Positions 34,301 to 44,453 of a stretch of DNA of 64,000 nucleotides are shown in pieces (the stretch's first letter is position 1; each line of letters begins with the position of its first letter). Both the position numbers and the translations under genes were made by a program. The notes beneath the pieces are model-generated. The model saw only the letters and a list, made by a program, of their open reading frames with translations. It did no database searches and was not told where the DNA came from. Origin of the DNA: Brachynemurus nebulosus (taxonomy: Eukaryota > Arthropoda > Insecta > Neuroptera > Myrmeleontidae); contig JAPWDM010000013.1 in the NCBI GenBank assembly GCA_035578155.1, positions 13,355,527 through 13,419,526 on the forward strand, given 5' to 3'.

Positions 34301-37275
34301 TTAATTTTGTCATAGAAACAAGACACGCGTCTGTTTTCAGTACGCTAATTCTATATAAAAGTCTACGAATTGTTCAGATAAGTGACCCGAGTCCTTTAAG
34401 AATTTATCCAAGGGTTTGGAGTGCCAATGATTTTCCAAAATTACATTAAAAATAGAATGTTTTGTTCGAGAGTAATCGTGTTAACACAGAAATATAGGTA
34501 TATATTTTTTATGAAATTTGATAAAAACATTGGTAACCCCAAACTTTTATGGATGAGTTTTTCAGTCAGACACGTCCTGATCACGTCCCGTGTCTTCATC
34601 CAGACATTAAAAGATGAGATTTTGCCAAAATTTGCTACAATCCAGAAATTTTCCATTTTGTTTTTACACTGTCTCAACAAGTAGAATAATAATTTACATA
34701 AGTTAGGTTTTTGCACTATTATTCTAAGTAAACTGGTTTTTTGAGAAAAATTTAAGAAAAAAAAAACTTATTTTAGTTTGTTTGCAATAATCAAGTTTTT
34801 TAATATGTAAGTATCGATAAAGTTTTACGTCTTCTAAGGTTTTTGATTGCCAAAAAGGAAAATTCGTTATGTTACGCAGGATACTGCGACAGGTTCATAT
34901 AATTTTAATTATACATATTTTAAAATCAGGCTATCTATACGAATATATAATATATAGATATACTTACTTGAACTTAATACAGATATTACAAAACATGTCA
35001 ATTTAAGTTCAACTCACAATGTAAATATTAAAACTGAAATGTCTCTGTTCTACATAACACAAATTGCTAAATATTTACAGAATGATCCTTGGAAAATGAG
35101 AACACTGTAATTTTAATAGCAATTTTACCCATGCGTGATGAATCCTGCATCAGAATATTATAGTTTTGTTCCCGAAATCACTAAAGTAGCAGAAGTGTTG
35201 CGGTAAATTTTGAAATACCAACAATTTTTTTGCGCATTAAAATGAAAATTTTCACGCGGATTTTAGTTTCAGAACTTCCTGGACAATTCTAATTTCGTGT
35301 CTGTCCATCTGAGTGTCCGAAATTTCCACCAAATGACGTAAAATTCTGGAACAATTCGATCGTTTTTGATGAAAATTTTAGAAATTATGCGGTTTGGTCC
35401 CTAGATGGTTCCTAGCCATTTTTTTTCGCAATTAATGGTAGCCACAACGAGGCGCTACCGTGAAATCCTATTAAACGTCGATTTCTTACTTACTACTTAG
35501 TCCCATTTCGCTCAAATTTTGTGAGTATTTGAGCATTAGGCCTTCTAGAAATTTCAATACAATCAGAGTATTGATAGTTACTTTGCATGCGTAAACGTAA
35601 AATATGTTAACGGTGGGTAGATGAAATGGACTCTTTGTTAAAATTTAAAAATATCGTATGAGTTTAAAAACATTCTGTATACTCTTTTAAAGTAAGCATG
35701 TAAGTCTCGTTTAATATATTTATTTAGGTCAATTTGCAAAAGCTTTAATATATTCAACAAACACTGTGAATTAGTGAATGAGTTGAGTCCGTGAGTTTTG
35801 CAGGACGAACAGAGAAAGAATGCTACAGAAGACAAAACTTCAAAAAGAACAAAATTAAACGAACATTTTAAAAAAAAAAACAACAGCCATTATTGTCCAT
35901 CCTTTTAAGAGCCATTTTATTGTTATAAATATAAAAAATATTTTTATGTAAATATTATACAGTGTTTACAATGACTGATTCTGTATGAATATATCAGTCT
36001 GTCTGTCTGTTTGTCAGCTATTGTATTTGAAATCATCAATCATTAACAAACAAATTTTTATACATATTGATCATTTTAATCGTTAGCAAACATATAGATA
36101 ACGGATGTGATGAGTTTACACGTATAAAAATATTGTATTGTATAGCAAAAAGTTTGGCAAGTGTGTGCTAGACACACATTAAGACAGGATTTCGTAGTTC
36201 AGCAGCTACCGTTTTTCATATTTCTTGGGATAGAATATTTCTTGTTAAGTCCCGTAACTATCACAAAGTGGTCAAGTGTGTTTCGTAGTTAGAACTGCGA
36301 AATCCCAAAGTCAAGAAAAATGAAAATTTGAAATACGACATTCCACGTACGTACCGTATTTAAATTTTATATTTATAATAAGTTGACATTAATGCTCAGT
36401 TGAAAAAAATAAAATTTTAATACCTAAAGTTCCTCATTTATTTTAAAATACCCCTGTCGCAGCATCCTGCATAACATAGCGAATTTCCGTTTATAAAAAT
36501 CCGTTTTTCTGTGATTTTTCCCCCTTTTAAGTGATTTTTCCTTCTCTTTCTAATGGTGTAAATAAATGTCAAAAAAAAATTTTAACTTTAGAAAATTTTG
36601 GCAAAAAACTAATTTTTTTCACGAAAAATGGTCAAAAAAACCATGTTCTAGGCATCCGACATGGCTGGCTAACGAATTTGTCCAACGGTGTGGGACTAAA
36701 TATAAATTTAATACATAAATTTTAGTGAATATTATTTTTGGTTTCTAGGGACCCCAAAACAAATTTCTATTATAGTCTCGGAGATTTATTTCGGAGCTCT
36801 AAAAAATAGAACTTTCTTCGGAACCCTAAAAAACGGCATATAAGTAACATACAAACATATACATATGTATGACGTATATGACTTATATACAATCTATATA
36901 TCTTCCTGTACCACAAACACATTCTTTCATATAATTATGCATATAGGTATACCCCTGTCGCAGCATCCTGCATAACATAGCGAATGCTCTTTTATAAAAA
37001 TTAAATTTTCTCGGAAACTAGTTGACATAGAATAATATTTTAAAGACCTTTTTTATGCAATTTTTTTTCGTCGTTTAAATGATGTAAAAAAATTTCGCAA
37101 AAAATTTTAAATAAGTGGAAATTTTGGCAAAAAACTAATTTTTTGCAAGAACAAACACCATGTTCCTGGCATCCGACGTGTCTGGCTAACGAACTTGTCC
37201 AACGGTTTGGGATTTCCAACATTTTCACCAAATTTCGTAAACCTAGGACATTTCGTTCGAGAGTTATCGTGCGGA

Positions 37276-37331
<56 letters not shown>

Positions 37332-40300
37332 TAAATTTTGGTGAATATTATTTTCGGTTTCTAGGGACCTCAAAACAAATTTCTGCCATGGTCCCGGGTT
37401 CAAGTCGCGTCATGACAGTGGCTGTAATAGCGAGCTTCCATTCTGGAAATTCGCTAAAACAAATATCTAGGAGGCAAATTAAGATTTTTACCATGATGAC
37501 GTCATCAGGATTCTAAAACATTTAAGGATCCAGTGATTTTAATTTTTCGTCTACCCAAAGTAAAATTTTAAGCTAGTTATGTAGATACTGCAATAACATT
37601 CTTTTAATTTCTAACAAAACTGGACGTTTATATCTGAAAAATATCGATTATATTATATAGCATTTTTACAGTAATTATATCATTAAACTGGATTTCTAAT
37701 AAAAATTCTTAATGCTCTTAATTTTTAGAAAAAATTCATTTTTGCAAATATAATTTCAAAAATATAAAAGCCACAAAATTTTAACATTCTAAAAATTCCA
37801 TAATGGTGGAGGTTCCGGGAAATTTTCGTTAGTAACAATTAAAAAATTATTCCTTTCACCATAATATATATTTTTTTTTGACAAAGTGAATGTGCTTTCG
37901 AAAAAATTCAAAAATTACTCTTATTGTCTATTTAAAAATCTTTTATCGTATATTAAATGTATACATACCTCTTTTCAGATAAAATTGATCATGAGTTTTC
38001 GTTAAAAAATTAAATAATTCTTATATTCGAAACAAATCGATCTTCTATTCTTTTCTAAAAATAAACTGCAAATTTAAAATTTACATAAATGCAATAATAA
38101 AAGAGATAAAGCCAAGAAAACGGAAATTATTTAAATTCAAAGTTACGAAGCATGGTTAAATTTAACTGAAATAGACCATAGTTATATCAAAATTGATCAT
38201 TACTTGTGAAATTCTTTCAAAATAAACTTTGATTGATCTTTATCATTTCGTGTGTTGTTGATATTTGCCATTTCTAAAATTTTCTATTGCAAATAAAAAT
38301 TTCCTAATCACAATTTAAAAAAAAAAAATGTATATTTAGGCACTTAACTTTCCAAATTAAAATTGTTTAACAATACATTAATTATAAATTAAGTAACACC
38401 TATATGTATGCGTAAAAAATATTTGTAAAGAAATTGACGTTCAAAATATTGTTTTAAGTAAAAACATCTAAAATAACTACATACTAAAAATAAAGAACAA
38501 AAATTAACTAAAAAATGATGCGTTAAGCACTTGACCGAATAACGAAATACTTTCACCGAGATTATGTAACAGGTATTAGACGTGTATATAATATCAATGG
38601 AAGCAAGAGTTAAAACAAATGCGACCTTGAAATATCAACTTTATTTCGAGTATCAAAAGACGTCGTAGAGTTAAAAGAGAATTGAAATATAAAAATTTAT
38701 TTTCCCCAAAAATTTTTACGTGCATTTTACATTTTATAGTCTTCTAAACAATTTTGGATTCGTGATAAGACGCAGTTTAAGCACAAAATCACTTTAAAGA
38801 TCTGATAAAAGTCTGTTACGGGTATGAGGAAGCTGTGTGCCATCCCCAATGATAGTGTATTTCTTATACTTCTAAACAGATTTATCTGTTTATTGTGCAA
38901 AATTTTTGATTTTTAACATCAGTTTTTCGTTGTAACATAACAAAAATTCCCCATTTTCCATAAAAGATCGTGTAATTTTGCTATCTATTATTAGAATGCA
39001 TTTTTTTCAATCATAAGCTTCCTGGTCAATATTAAAATTTGACGTATTTTTTCTTTAGTCTAAAATCTGTTCAATTTGGTGGGTGTCAATCTTCTTAAAT
39101 AATTTCAAATGAATATTGAGACAATACGCTTAAGTCTAAAAATATTTAAAATTCCGTAAAGAACATAGAAGCCTTTGGCATTCTAAAGAATATTAAATCG
39201 CTGTTATAAACAAAAACTTAATTTACAGTATACAATCCTGTAATGGGTTGGCCAGTCCTATAGATACTTTTAATAAAAACACTACTTTACAGATTTTTTC
39301 GTAAAATTTTCTTGAACACAATGAAGGATCTACGTTGAACGTTTCTCAAAGATATATACCTATTAATTAAATTTTTTTATAGCATTGTATTTTTTGTAAA
39401 TTTTATAGCATCTTTACCGTCCTTATTTGAGTTTTTAAGACCACCGTAAAATTTTTGCTATCTATAAATTTTATGTAAATATAGATACAACATTTTCTTC
39501 AAGCGATTAAAGCCAACTCTTTAATTTTTGTTGATATTCCAACACATTTTTACAATATATATGTAGAAAATTTCAGTTCATTAACATTTTACAAATTCTA
39601 AATAATTATTATCTTTGGTACTGTAGGTACTGGTTTTTATATTATAATTTTAATTAACTACTTTTTATCAAAATTGTTGAACTATATATTAGTTCAATGA
39701 CGACGCCTTGAAACAAAAAACAAGTGAATTGTGACAAACAAAATAAACTATCAATTTTTTTTTATAGACTGAAGTAAGTAAAAATTTTAGATAGATACTT
39801 TTGAAAGAAAAACCTGTTATTTAACTTTTGAAGATCTTCGATTAATGCTCTTAGATCAAAAATATTTTTTTTCGTAAAATTTTATTTTAAATAGGCTTAA
39901 TCGTCTTTTCGTGTAAGAAACGGCTTTAAAACGGCGAAAAATGGTTACTGACGACATTCCAGTGACTTTAAGTAAGAATCCCGTAAAAGAGGAGTAGAGT
40001 AGGAATAACAATAATTTTTCGTGTTTTTCTTTTTTATTTTTGCTTGTAAACCTAATTTTTCGGGGAAACAATTGTAAATTGCCTTCGCACATACTCTAAC
40101 AGAAGCACAAAAGTACTCAGGAGCCTTCACATGTGTAAATCTGGCCTTGGCAAAAATGAAAATATTTGGTATTATTTTGGATTAAATTTTCTAATTTTAT
40201 TTTTGTTTACATTTAATAATAAATAAGGTAAAGTATTCATTTATAAGTGCCATTAATGGACTAGATAAGATATTAATTATATATAGATACGTATTATCTT

Positions 40301-41840
40301 ATCATAATTTACTAATAATAATGTCTAAAACCTAATATAAAAATTAAAAAAGAATTACAGAATAAATTTTGTATATTACGAAAATTGTAACACTGAATAT
40401 ATTGGGCGCTTTTCTTATCCCTATTTTTGCTCATCAAAAGGCTTAAGGGGGGAGGGTCCTTCAGACAACAGGTTTTTTAATAATTTTTTTTTTTAACAAA
40501 CTGGATACATTTATTGTATCAAATGAAGTTACATAGTATAGTACATGTTATAGTGTATTCAGTCATAAATTTTTATCCAAAAAAAAAGAAAAAATGGCAG
40601 CGCTACAGCTGTTCCAAGTTGACTCTTTTAATTTGCACCGTGGAATGCCCAGCCTCTTGTAATCAACTGAATTCAATCGGACAAAAAATTTTTATTAAAA
40701 TAAGTCATTACGCTTTGCATATATATATATATATATACCTATTTCTGATAAGAAAATTTTTTTTCACAATTTAAAATCAAAAAGAAAAAAATTTCACTTT
40801 TTTTTTATAAACAAATTGTTATAAGCAATATTTATAGTAATAATTTATGCAAAATTTTTGAAGGTATATGCAAAGGCCAATATCTTAAAGAATATCTGTA
40901 CAAAACCTTAATAACTTTTTAAGTTATGTTCCACGGCGCGGAAAAAACCTGTTTTGAGAAAAACGCTATTAAAAAGTTTTCGTTCTTGAAAAGTAGAGTT
41001 TAAAGCAGTTTATCGTTATCTAAGATAATCTTTCCGTTGGGATGAAAACATTAGAAATATATTCCTTAAGGTTCAAATAAACTTTTAAAGCAAAACAAAA
41101 AATGAAAAATTTGAAAGTTCTGAGGACTCTAGTGATGAGCAAAATTAGTCTTGGTCTTGCAGTCTTGTCTTGGTCTTGCATTTTTTGCAAGACCAAGACC
41201 AAGACCAAGACTGCATTTTGCAAGACCAAGACCAAGACCAAGACTATAAGTATGGCTGCAAGACCAATACCAAGACTCAACTGAGCAAGACCAAGACTAT
41301 AGCAAGAAGAAAGCAAGACTCTTGCTAAATTATTTAAATAGTTTAAAAGTATAATTAATACCGTGAAGAGAGAAAATTCTGATTTTAGAAGGAAAAAATT
41401 CGCTAATAAAAAAATGCAAGAAAGTGCAAGATTTTTAGCAATACCAAGACCAAGACCAATACCAAGACTGCATTTTGCAAGACCAAGACCAAGACTCAAA
41501 CTGCTCTAGCAAGACCAAGACCAAGATTCTTAATGCAAGAACAAGACCAAGACCAAGACTGCCAAGTCTTGGTCTTGGTCTTGCATTTGCTCATCACTAG
41601 AGGACCCTCTCTCCTTAATTTGAAAAAAATTTGAGTTTGATCTTAAACCGTCAAAATTCATATTCTAAAAATTGTGGTGGCAGTGCCGGTAATGGAAAGT
41701 TTCTATAAAAAAAAATCTCAAAAATTTGCCAAAAAAAAATTCACATACCATTTTCGTAATTCCGCCACATCCTTTTCCCGTTTGTCCGGATAGTGTTCCA
41801 ACCCGTTCAAAAACGGTGTAAACGGTTTCACTTCAGTCAT
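19305..41840 (-). CDS. CRAL-TRIO domain lipid-binding protein (alpha-tocopherol transfer protein-like)
   Basis: This family comprises soluble carriers that hold a hydrophobic ligand (tocopherol, retinoid, phosphoinositide or other lipid) in a lipid pocket and move it between membranes; the ligand here is unknown. Exons on the minus strand: 41840-41749, 25194-25003, 22443-22285, 19808-19715 and 19652-19305. All are GT/AG with matching phases, giving 294 codons plus TAA, the usual family length. The N-terminal CRAL-TRIO_N helices lie at about 20-75 (LRKWYDKQPHFPAVADEFLL). The Sec14-like lipid domain lies at about 85-250, including YIVLFDMKGCTIGHF at 149-163 and the IHVLNTAAF strand. The tail is basic (KRPKKKSWGLFSG). 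The gene spans 22.5 kb for 885 coding bases because intron 1 is 16.5 kb and several introns hold nested transposons. Confidence 0.92.
20663..21482. mobile_element. Non-autonomous DNA element inside copy 1
   Basis: It has about 38-bp inverted termini starting GAAGAGGTGGATTCCAAAA and is flanked by AATT on both sides. Comparison with the uninterrupted copies at 42571 and 45488 shows the host MITE sequence resuming exactly at the right flank. It in turn contains the hAT MITE at 21070-21301. Confidence 0.7.
21070..21301. mobile_element. hAT MITE with 8-bp target duplication
   Basis: Ends are CAGTGGCGTAG and, inverted, CAGAGGCGTAG. The flanks ACTGACTT at 21062-21069 and 21302-21309 are identical. 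The body is GC-rich with repeated GGCGCCC words, shared with 27189-27398 and the tandem units near 63430-63850. The minus-strand frame across it is not a gene. Confidence 0.85.
23224..23657. mobile_element. 434-bp element with perfect 38-bp TIRs and a hammerhead motif
   Basis: It is flanked by TTAA at 23220-23223 and 23658-23661. The inverted termini at 23224-23261 and 23620-23657 are perfectly complementary over 38 bp, so the insertion looks recent. Next to the left terminus is a perfect hairpin at 23261-23285. The hammerhead-like motif lies just inside the right terminus. It encodes no protein. It may be a TTAA-type MITE that captured a ribozyme, or a Penelope-like retroelement remnant with inverted ends. 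Confidence 0.7.
23546..23611 (+). ncRNA. Hammerhead ribozyme motif 1 (candidate self-cleaving RNA)
   Basis: The conserved core is complete: CTGATGA at 23557-23563, GAA at 23586-23588, and C17 at 23597 after the stem-III U. Stem II is four G-C pairs (23564-23567 with 23582-23585) closing a 14-base loop. Stem III is the self-complementary ACGT/ACGT at 23589-23596 with no loop. Stem I has C-G and G-C pairs next to the core, an internal loop, then about 8 A-U pairs (23546-23553 with 23604-23611). Predicted cleavage falls between 23597 and 23598. Minimal stem III is typical of hammerheads in Penelope-like and related short retroelements, which usually act as dimers. Confidence 0.65.
25306..25554. 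mobile_element. Short MITE in CRAL-TRIO intron 1
   Basis: Inverted ends of about 35 bp include TTTACACTTGCAATAATTT at the left and the complement of TTTACATTTGCAATCATTT at the right, with GGCGCCA/GGTGCCA inside. It is internally AT-rich with extra GGCGCC words. The target duplication is not clear. Confidence 0.6.
25925..25985. repeat. TTTTGACTTTRAG tandem repeat
   Basis: Three to four imperfect units of TTTTGACTTTRAG lie in a row. It is a small minisatellite. Confidence 0.7.
26382..26860. mobile_element. CGCATAAAA-type MITE, copy 2, complete
   Basis: It is flanked by TA at 26380-26381 and 26861-26862. Termini are CAGTTGATCCTTTTTTGTGCG-like at the left and, inverted, CAGCTGAACTCTTTTTTATG at the right. 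TA duplication plus a CAGTTGA end suggests a Tc1/mariner derivative. The body words CGCATAAAAAA and GATGCAATAA recur at 12647, 59935 and 63835. Confidence 0.7.
27003..27125. repeat. Repeat family E, fragment
   Basis: It shares AATTCAGCTATTA, GAAATTTGTTTT and TCTAGAATCCGAAAA-type words with the complete copies of the family at 36949-37450 and 30203-30655. Confidence 0.45.
27189..27398. mobile_element. hAT MITE with 8-bp target duplication
   Basis: Termini are TAGGGCCGGACCTAG and, inverted, CAGGGCCGGATCTAG. The flanks ACTCTTAG at 27181-27188 and 27399-27406 are identical. It is GC-rich inside and the same family as 21070-21301. It encodes no gene. Confidence 0.85.
30098..30893. mobile_element. 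hAT-like MITE interrupted by repeat family E
   Basis: The right end, inverted, reads CAGGGGTCGGCAACCTGCGG, a classic hAT non-autonomous terminus. The left end is CATTCATCGGCAACC. Subterminal GCGGGCC words are present on both sides. Family E occupies about 30203-30655. The target duplication has decayed. Confidence 0.65.
30203..30655. repeat. Repeat family E, nested copy (inverted)
   Basis: It is the reverse orientation of 36949-37450. It ends near 30655 with the complement of CCCCTGTCGC..GCATCCTGC and starts with AATTCAGCTATTAGAG and CACTGTC. It includes CTCTCGAACGAAA and CAGACACGTC words shared by the family. It is non-coding. Confidence 0.6.
32508..33206. mobile_element. hAT non-autonomous element with 8-bp target duplication
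   Basis: The left end reads CAGTGTTTTCAACCTGTGGG and the right end, inverted, reads CAGTGTTTTTCAACC. The flanks GTTTAGAT at 32500-32507 and 33207-33214 are identical. The internal 690 bp have no transposase frame. It lies in CRAL-TRIO intron 1. Confidence 0.85.
33530..33720. repeat. Dispersed repeat family D, inverted fragment
   Basis: It contains the inverted forms of CCCATTTCGCTCAAATTTTG, GATGGTGCCCTACGAATTTC and a CRGACAGACAGACACGAAA stretch, shared with 35150-35600 and 58310-58580. Confidence 0.55.
34045..34243 (-). CDS. Unrecognised 60-codon frame with an acceptor-like site
   Basis: The frame ATG at 34227 to TGA at 34045 encodes a Lys-rich, hydrophilic peptide (MVYSATILRGDASLIKF...). 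An acceptor-like TACGCAG lies just upstream at about 34244, and a donor-like GTGCA|GTAAGA at about 34030. The codon choice looks more like coding DNA than its surroundings. It lies in CRAL-TRIO intron 1 and matches no family I know. It could be a retrocopy fragment, an exon of an unseen gene, or chance. Confidence 0.15.
34379..34900. repeat. Repeat family E, inverted copy
   Basis: It ends near 34864-34900 with the complement of CCTGTCGCAGTATCCTGCG and carries TCGAGAGTAATCGTG and CAGACACGTCCTGATCACG words. The frame at 34421-34684 and its antisense are products of this repeat. Confidence 0.55.
35150..35600. repeat. Dispersed repeat family D, long copy
   Basis: It aligns by eye with 58310-58580 (CGAAATCACTAAAGTAGCAG, TCGTGTCTGTCCATCTG) and continues into the GGTAGCC..GGCGCTACC and CTCAAATTTTGTGAGTATTT parts seen elsewhere. 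No frame is kept. It may derive from the untranslated part of a retroelement. Confidence 0.55.
36443..36840. repeat. Repeat family E, plus copy
   Basis: It begins CCCCTGTCGCAGCATCCTGC, then ATAACATAGCGAATT, and continues to GAATATTATTTTTGGTTTCT. A second plus copy starts 500 bases later at 36949. Confidence 0.65.
36949..37450. repeat. Repeat family E, plus copy, most complete
   Basis: It starts CCCCTGTCGCAGCATCCTGC and ends near GGGTTCAAGTCGCGTCATGA, then CAGTGGCTGTAATAGCGAG. GGGTTCAAGTC resembles a Pol III B box, but no A box was found in the right place. An AT microsatellite has grown inside at 37279-37333. Confidence 0.65.
37279..37333. repeat. (AT)n microsatellite
   Basis: AT dinucleotide runs are interrupted by ACAT. 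The frames that cross it and read Tyr-Ile repeats are artefacts. Confidence 0.95.
37451..41100. other. CRAL-TRIO intron 1, mostly unassigned
   Basis: It holds one family D 3' fragment (about 38765-38875, AAGTCTGTTACGGGTATGAG), an (AT)10 tract near 40719-40738 and otherwise AT-rich DNA without recognisable genes. Confidence 0.4.
41131..41602. repeat. Foldback element built of CAAGAC-type hexamers
   Basis: Ends are inverted: CTCTAGTGATGAGCAAA at the left and TTGCTCATCACTAGAGG at the right. Between them are many units of AAGACC/CAAGAC on one strand and their complement TCTTGG on the other, so long hairpins are possible. The 159-codon Leu/Gly-rich frame across it is an artefact. It sits about 150 bp from CRAL-TRIO exon 1. 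Confidence 0.75.
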
Positions 41841-42250
41841 TGCGCCAACAAAAAACAAGAAACAGTTAAAAATTTTTCAACACACCACAACAGAATTTAT
41901 TTTTAAACCAACAATATTTTGTGTAATATACTTGTACGTTTTTTATTTACACATTGAATAATAATACTTAATTGTTGAATTACTTTAACGACAAAAAAAA
42001 TTTTTCAAACCGGTTTATAAAAGTAAAAATGTCCCATTTGTTACATAGAATTTAGTTATTTAAAACTGAACATATCTCGACTCTTGTTCTGTCAATATAT
42101 AAATTTTTACACCTAAGCCACCTTAGTATGTTTTAACAATACAAAAACTGTACTCAGAGAACTGAGCAAGTACTGGTTGAAGTCAGCTCAGTAATTACTT
42201 GAGTGAGTTAAGGTTGCGCGATGAATATAAATCATGCACCAACTATTGTC
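41841..42250 (-). promoter_or_regulatory. Probable promoter region of the CRAL-TRIO gene
   Basis: It is directly upstream of the start ATG at 41840. A minus-strand TATAAA is at 42017-42012 and a TCAGTT initiator at 42165-42160. Their spacing does not make one canonical core promoter, so the transcription start is uncertain. Confidence 0.25.
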
Positions 42251-43188
42251 TTCTTCTGCATATAACATAAAACTGACTGAACTTAAAACTGTATGTCTGA
42301 AAAAGTATTAATAACATAATATATTTGAATAGGTACATAAGTTTAATATTCTTATACCATTTAATAAATAAATTAATTACAGTGAAACGTCTCTATAATC
42401 TAACACGAGCACAACAGGTGTGGTAAAGATGGTGGGGTAACAAACCGTGAAAACATTCAACTTTATCACAAAGACGGATCCAATTCTCAATTTTAAAGGC
42501 TTCGTAATAGAAGAACGACTTTAAAATTCAATAATTCTCTCCCAGTTCCATCATTCTATTATTTCATTAAGTTACCATTACAGTATGATTGGCCGAAAAA
42601 TAATTAATTTTCACGGTTTTTTTTCGGATGGAATAGATGGGGGAATGGGCATGAATTTTTTTTACGACTAATACCACTATTTAACAATACAAAAATATTA
42701 TTTTTATTCATTTTTATTTATCTTTTATAATTATTATAATTTTTTGAAAAAAGTGTCTTTAAAAAAGGGCAAAAATCGGCACCCACGATTGCGGTCGCAG
42801 TTTTCATCCAAAAAAAAAAATCAAATAGATTATCAATGTGTAGTAGGTAAGTCGCTAGGTACCTATGGGAGCTTCTTTTTTTCCTGAAATTTAAAAAGAT
42901 AGCGGCGGTTTGAATAAAAAGTACAAAATTTTTTTATAGTTTTTCGTGTGGAAAGATAGGAAGATTTCAAGAAAAAAAAACAAAGCTCCCATGGGTACAT
43001 AGCGTCTTATCTACAGACTGATAATCTATCTGATTTTTTTTTTTCAGATGAAAACTGCGGCCATAATTGTGGGCACCGATTTCCGCCCTGTTTTAAAGAC
43101 ACTTTTTTCAAAAAATTATAATAATTATAAAAGATAAATAAAAATCAATAAAAAAAATATTTTTGTATTGTCAAATAGTAGTATTAAT

Positions 43189-43470
43189 CAATATTACATA
43201 GGTTTACTTTGTCAATTTTAAGGGAAACTCTCAAAAATTGATCAATTTGGGAGTTCCCCTTACATTTGTTTGATGTGATTATATCTGCCTCTATCTCTAA
43301 CATCCCCCACCAATACATTATTTACTTCAATTTATATTATAAATAGCTTTCGCTTAAAAGAACAATTTTTAGTTATGTTTTTCACCTGATGATGGTGTAA
43401 AAGCCGAAAGTCGACTCGTGTTTTTCTACGATTTTGTTGTGAAAAGTAACAAAGCAACGATCCCATGTTT
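43189..43470. mobile_element. 282-bp retroposon-like insert with a hammerhead-like motif
   Basis: It is flanked by TAGTAGTATTAAT at 43176-43188 and 43471-43483, a 13-14 bp target duplication within the MITE arm. It has an imperfect hairpin of about 20-bp arms at 43220-43261 and a hammerhead-like motif towards its 3' end. There is no poly-A tail and no protein frame. The layout matches 23224-23657, although the sequences differ. Confidence 0.7.
43374..43430 (+). ncRNA. Hammerhead-like motif 2 (weaker candidate)
   Basis: CTGATGA is at 43386-43392, GAA at 43406-43408 and C17 at 43417. Stem III is the loop-less palindrome AGTC/GACT at 43409-43416. The core-proximal part of stem I pairs CAC (43383-43385) with GTG (43418-43420). 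Stem II is imperfect: an extra T at 43393, then G-C, G-C and a wobble pair. It may be a decayed or dimer-dependent ribozyme. Confidence 0.42.
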
Positions 43471-44453
43471 TAGTAGTATTAATCGTAAAAAAAATTCATC
43501 CCCATTCCCGCATCCTATCCATCCGAAAAAAATCGCGAAAATTGACTATTTTTCGGCCAAAACACCGTGATGGTACCTTAATGGTTTTTAAGGCACTGAA
43601 AAAAATTAGTTAACTTGGTGATGTCACTAAATTAAAAAATTTCCCCTTTCTCAAAGTAAGCGTTATTGAAGTGATCAGTTGTAATTTGGGTGTAAACATT
43701 TTATTTTTCCCATCAAAATAACCCAATTCAACTGTACTCCAGCCGAAAGATATAATCATGTCAAAAAAAGTAGGTAATCAGTTAAAATGTGAACGAATTC
43801 GTAATTTGACCTGCCCATGTTTTTTTAGTGAAATATGAAAGATATTATAAAAAAGCTGTTAACTTTGTATGAGCTAGCAATTTGAAATATTTTACGAGCT
43901 AGCTTTCGATTCAACCGAAAATCGTTTTAGTCACGTACCTAGAGCAGGACCACGTATACAATATAATCCAGTTTCATTTATTTTTAAAATTTTGTTTGTT
44001 AGTTTATTCAGGTTTTACTGCTTATCAATAGATATAAATATAAACCTTATATCAGAATACCCGACTGTAAGATAAAAAATTTATATTAAATGAATATTTA
44101 ATTAAATTACAAGAATGTTATTTTTAAAAAAAAAAATGGAATTCAAGGCTGCCATCGTGTTCAAGTATTACTTAATATTTATATTTTCGTTTGCTCTTTT
44201 AAAACTAATAAGTAGGTAGTTTTAATTTATATAATTAGTATGGAACCTATTATAGATTTTTTTTCAAATTTTCGATGTATTAAAATAGTTTTTCAAGGCC
44301 GAGAAAACATAGTTTTACTACTCTTTGTAGTAAAGCATAGTATTTTTCTTTAGGAACGAAACCTATTATTTTTATAAACTGAAATATATTATTTTTATAA
44401 ACTGAAATTATTATAAATAAAAATCTTATTTCATAATCATATTTTACTACTTT

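Larger units (their letters stand above)
42571..43577. mobile_element. TTAA-flanked foldback MITE, copy 2, with retroposon insert
   Basis: It is flanked by TTAA at 42567-42570 and 43578-43581. It has the same arms as copies 1 and 3, with GCCCACGATTGCGG and its complement. Removal of the 43189-43483 insertion plus duplication leaves about 712 bp, close to the 673 bp of copy 3. Confidence 0.75.

Noticed and set aside
37040..37403. Frames with Tyr-Ile repeats
   Set aside because: They are translations of the AT microsatellite inside repeat family E.
41020..41499. 159-codon Leu/Gly/Val-rich minus frame
   Set aside because: It consists of translated GTCTTG-type hexamers of the foldback element.
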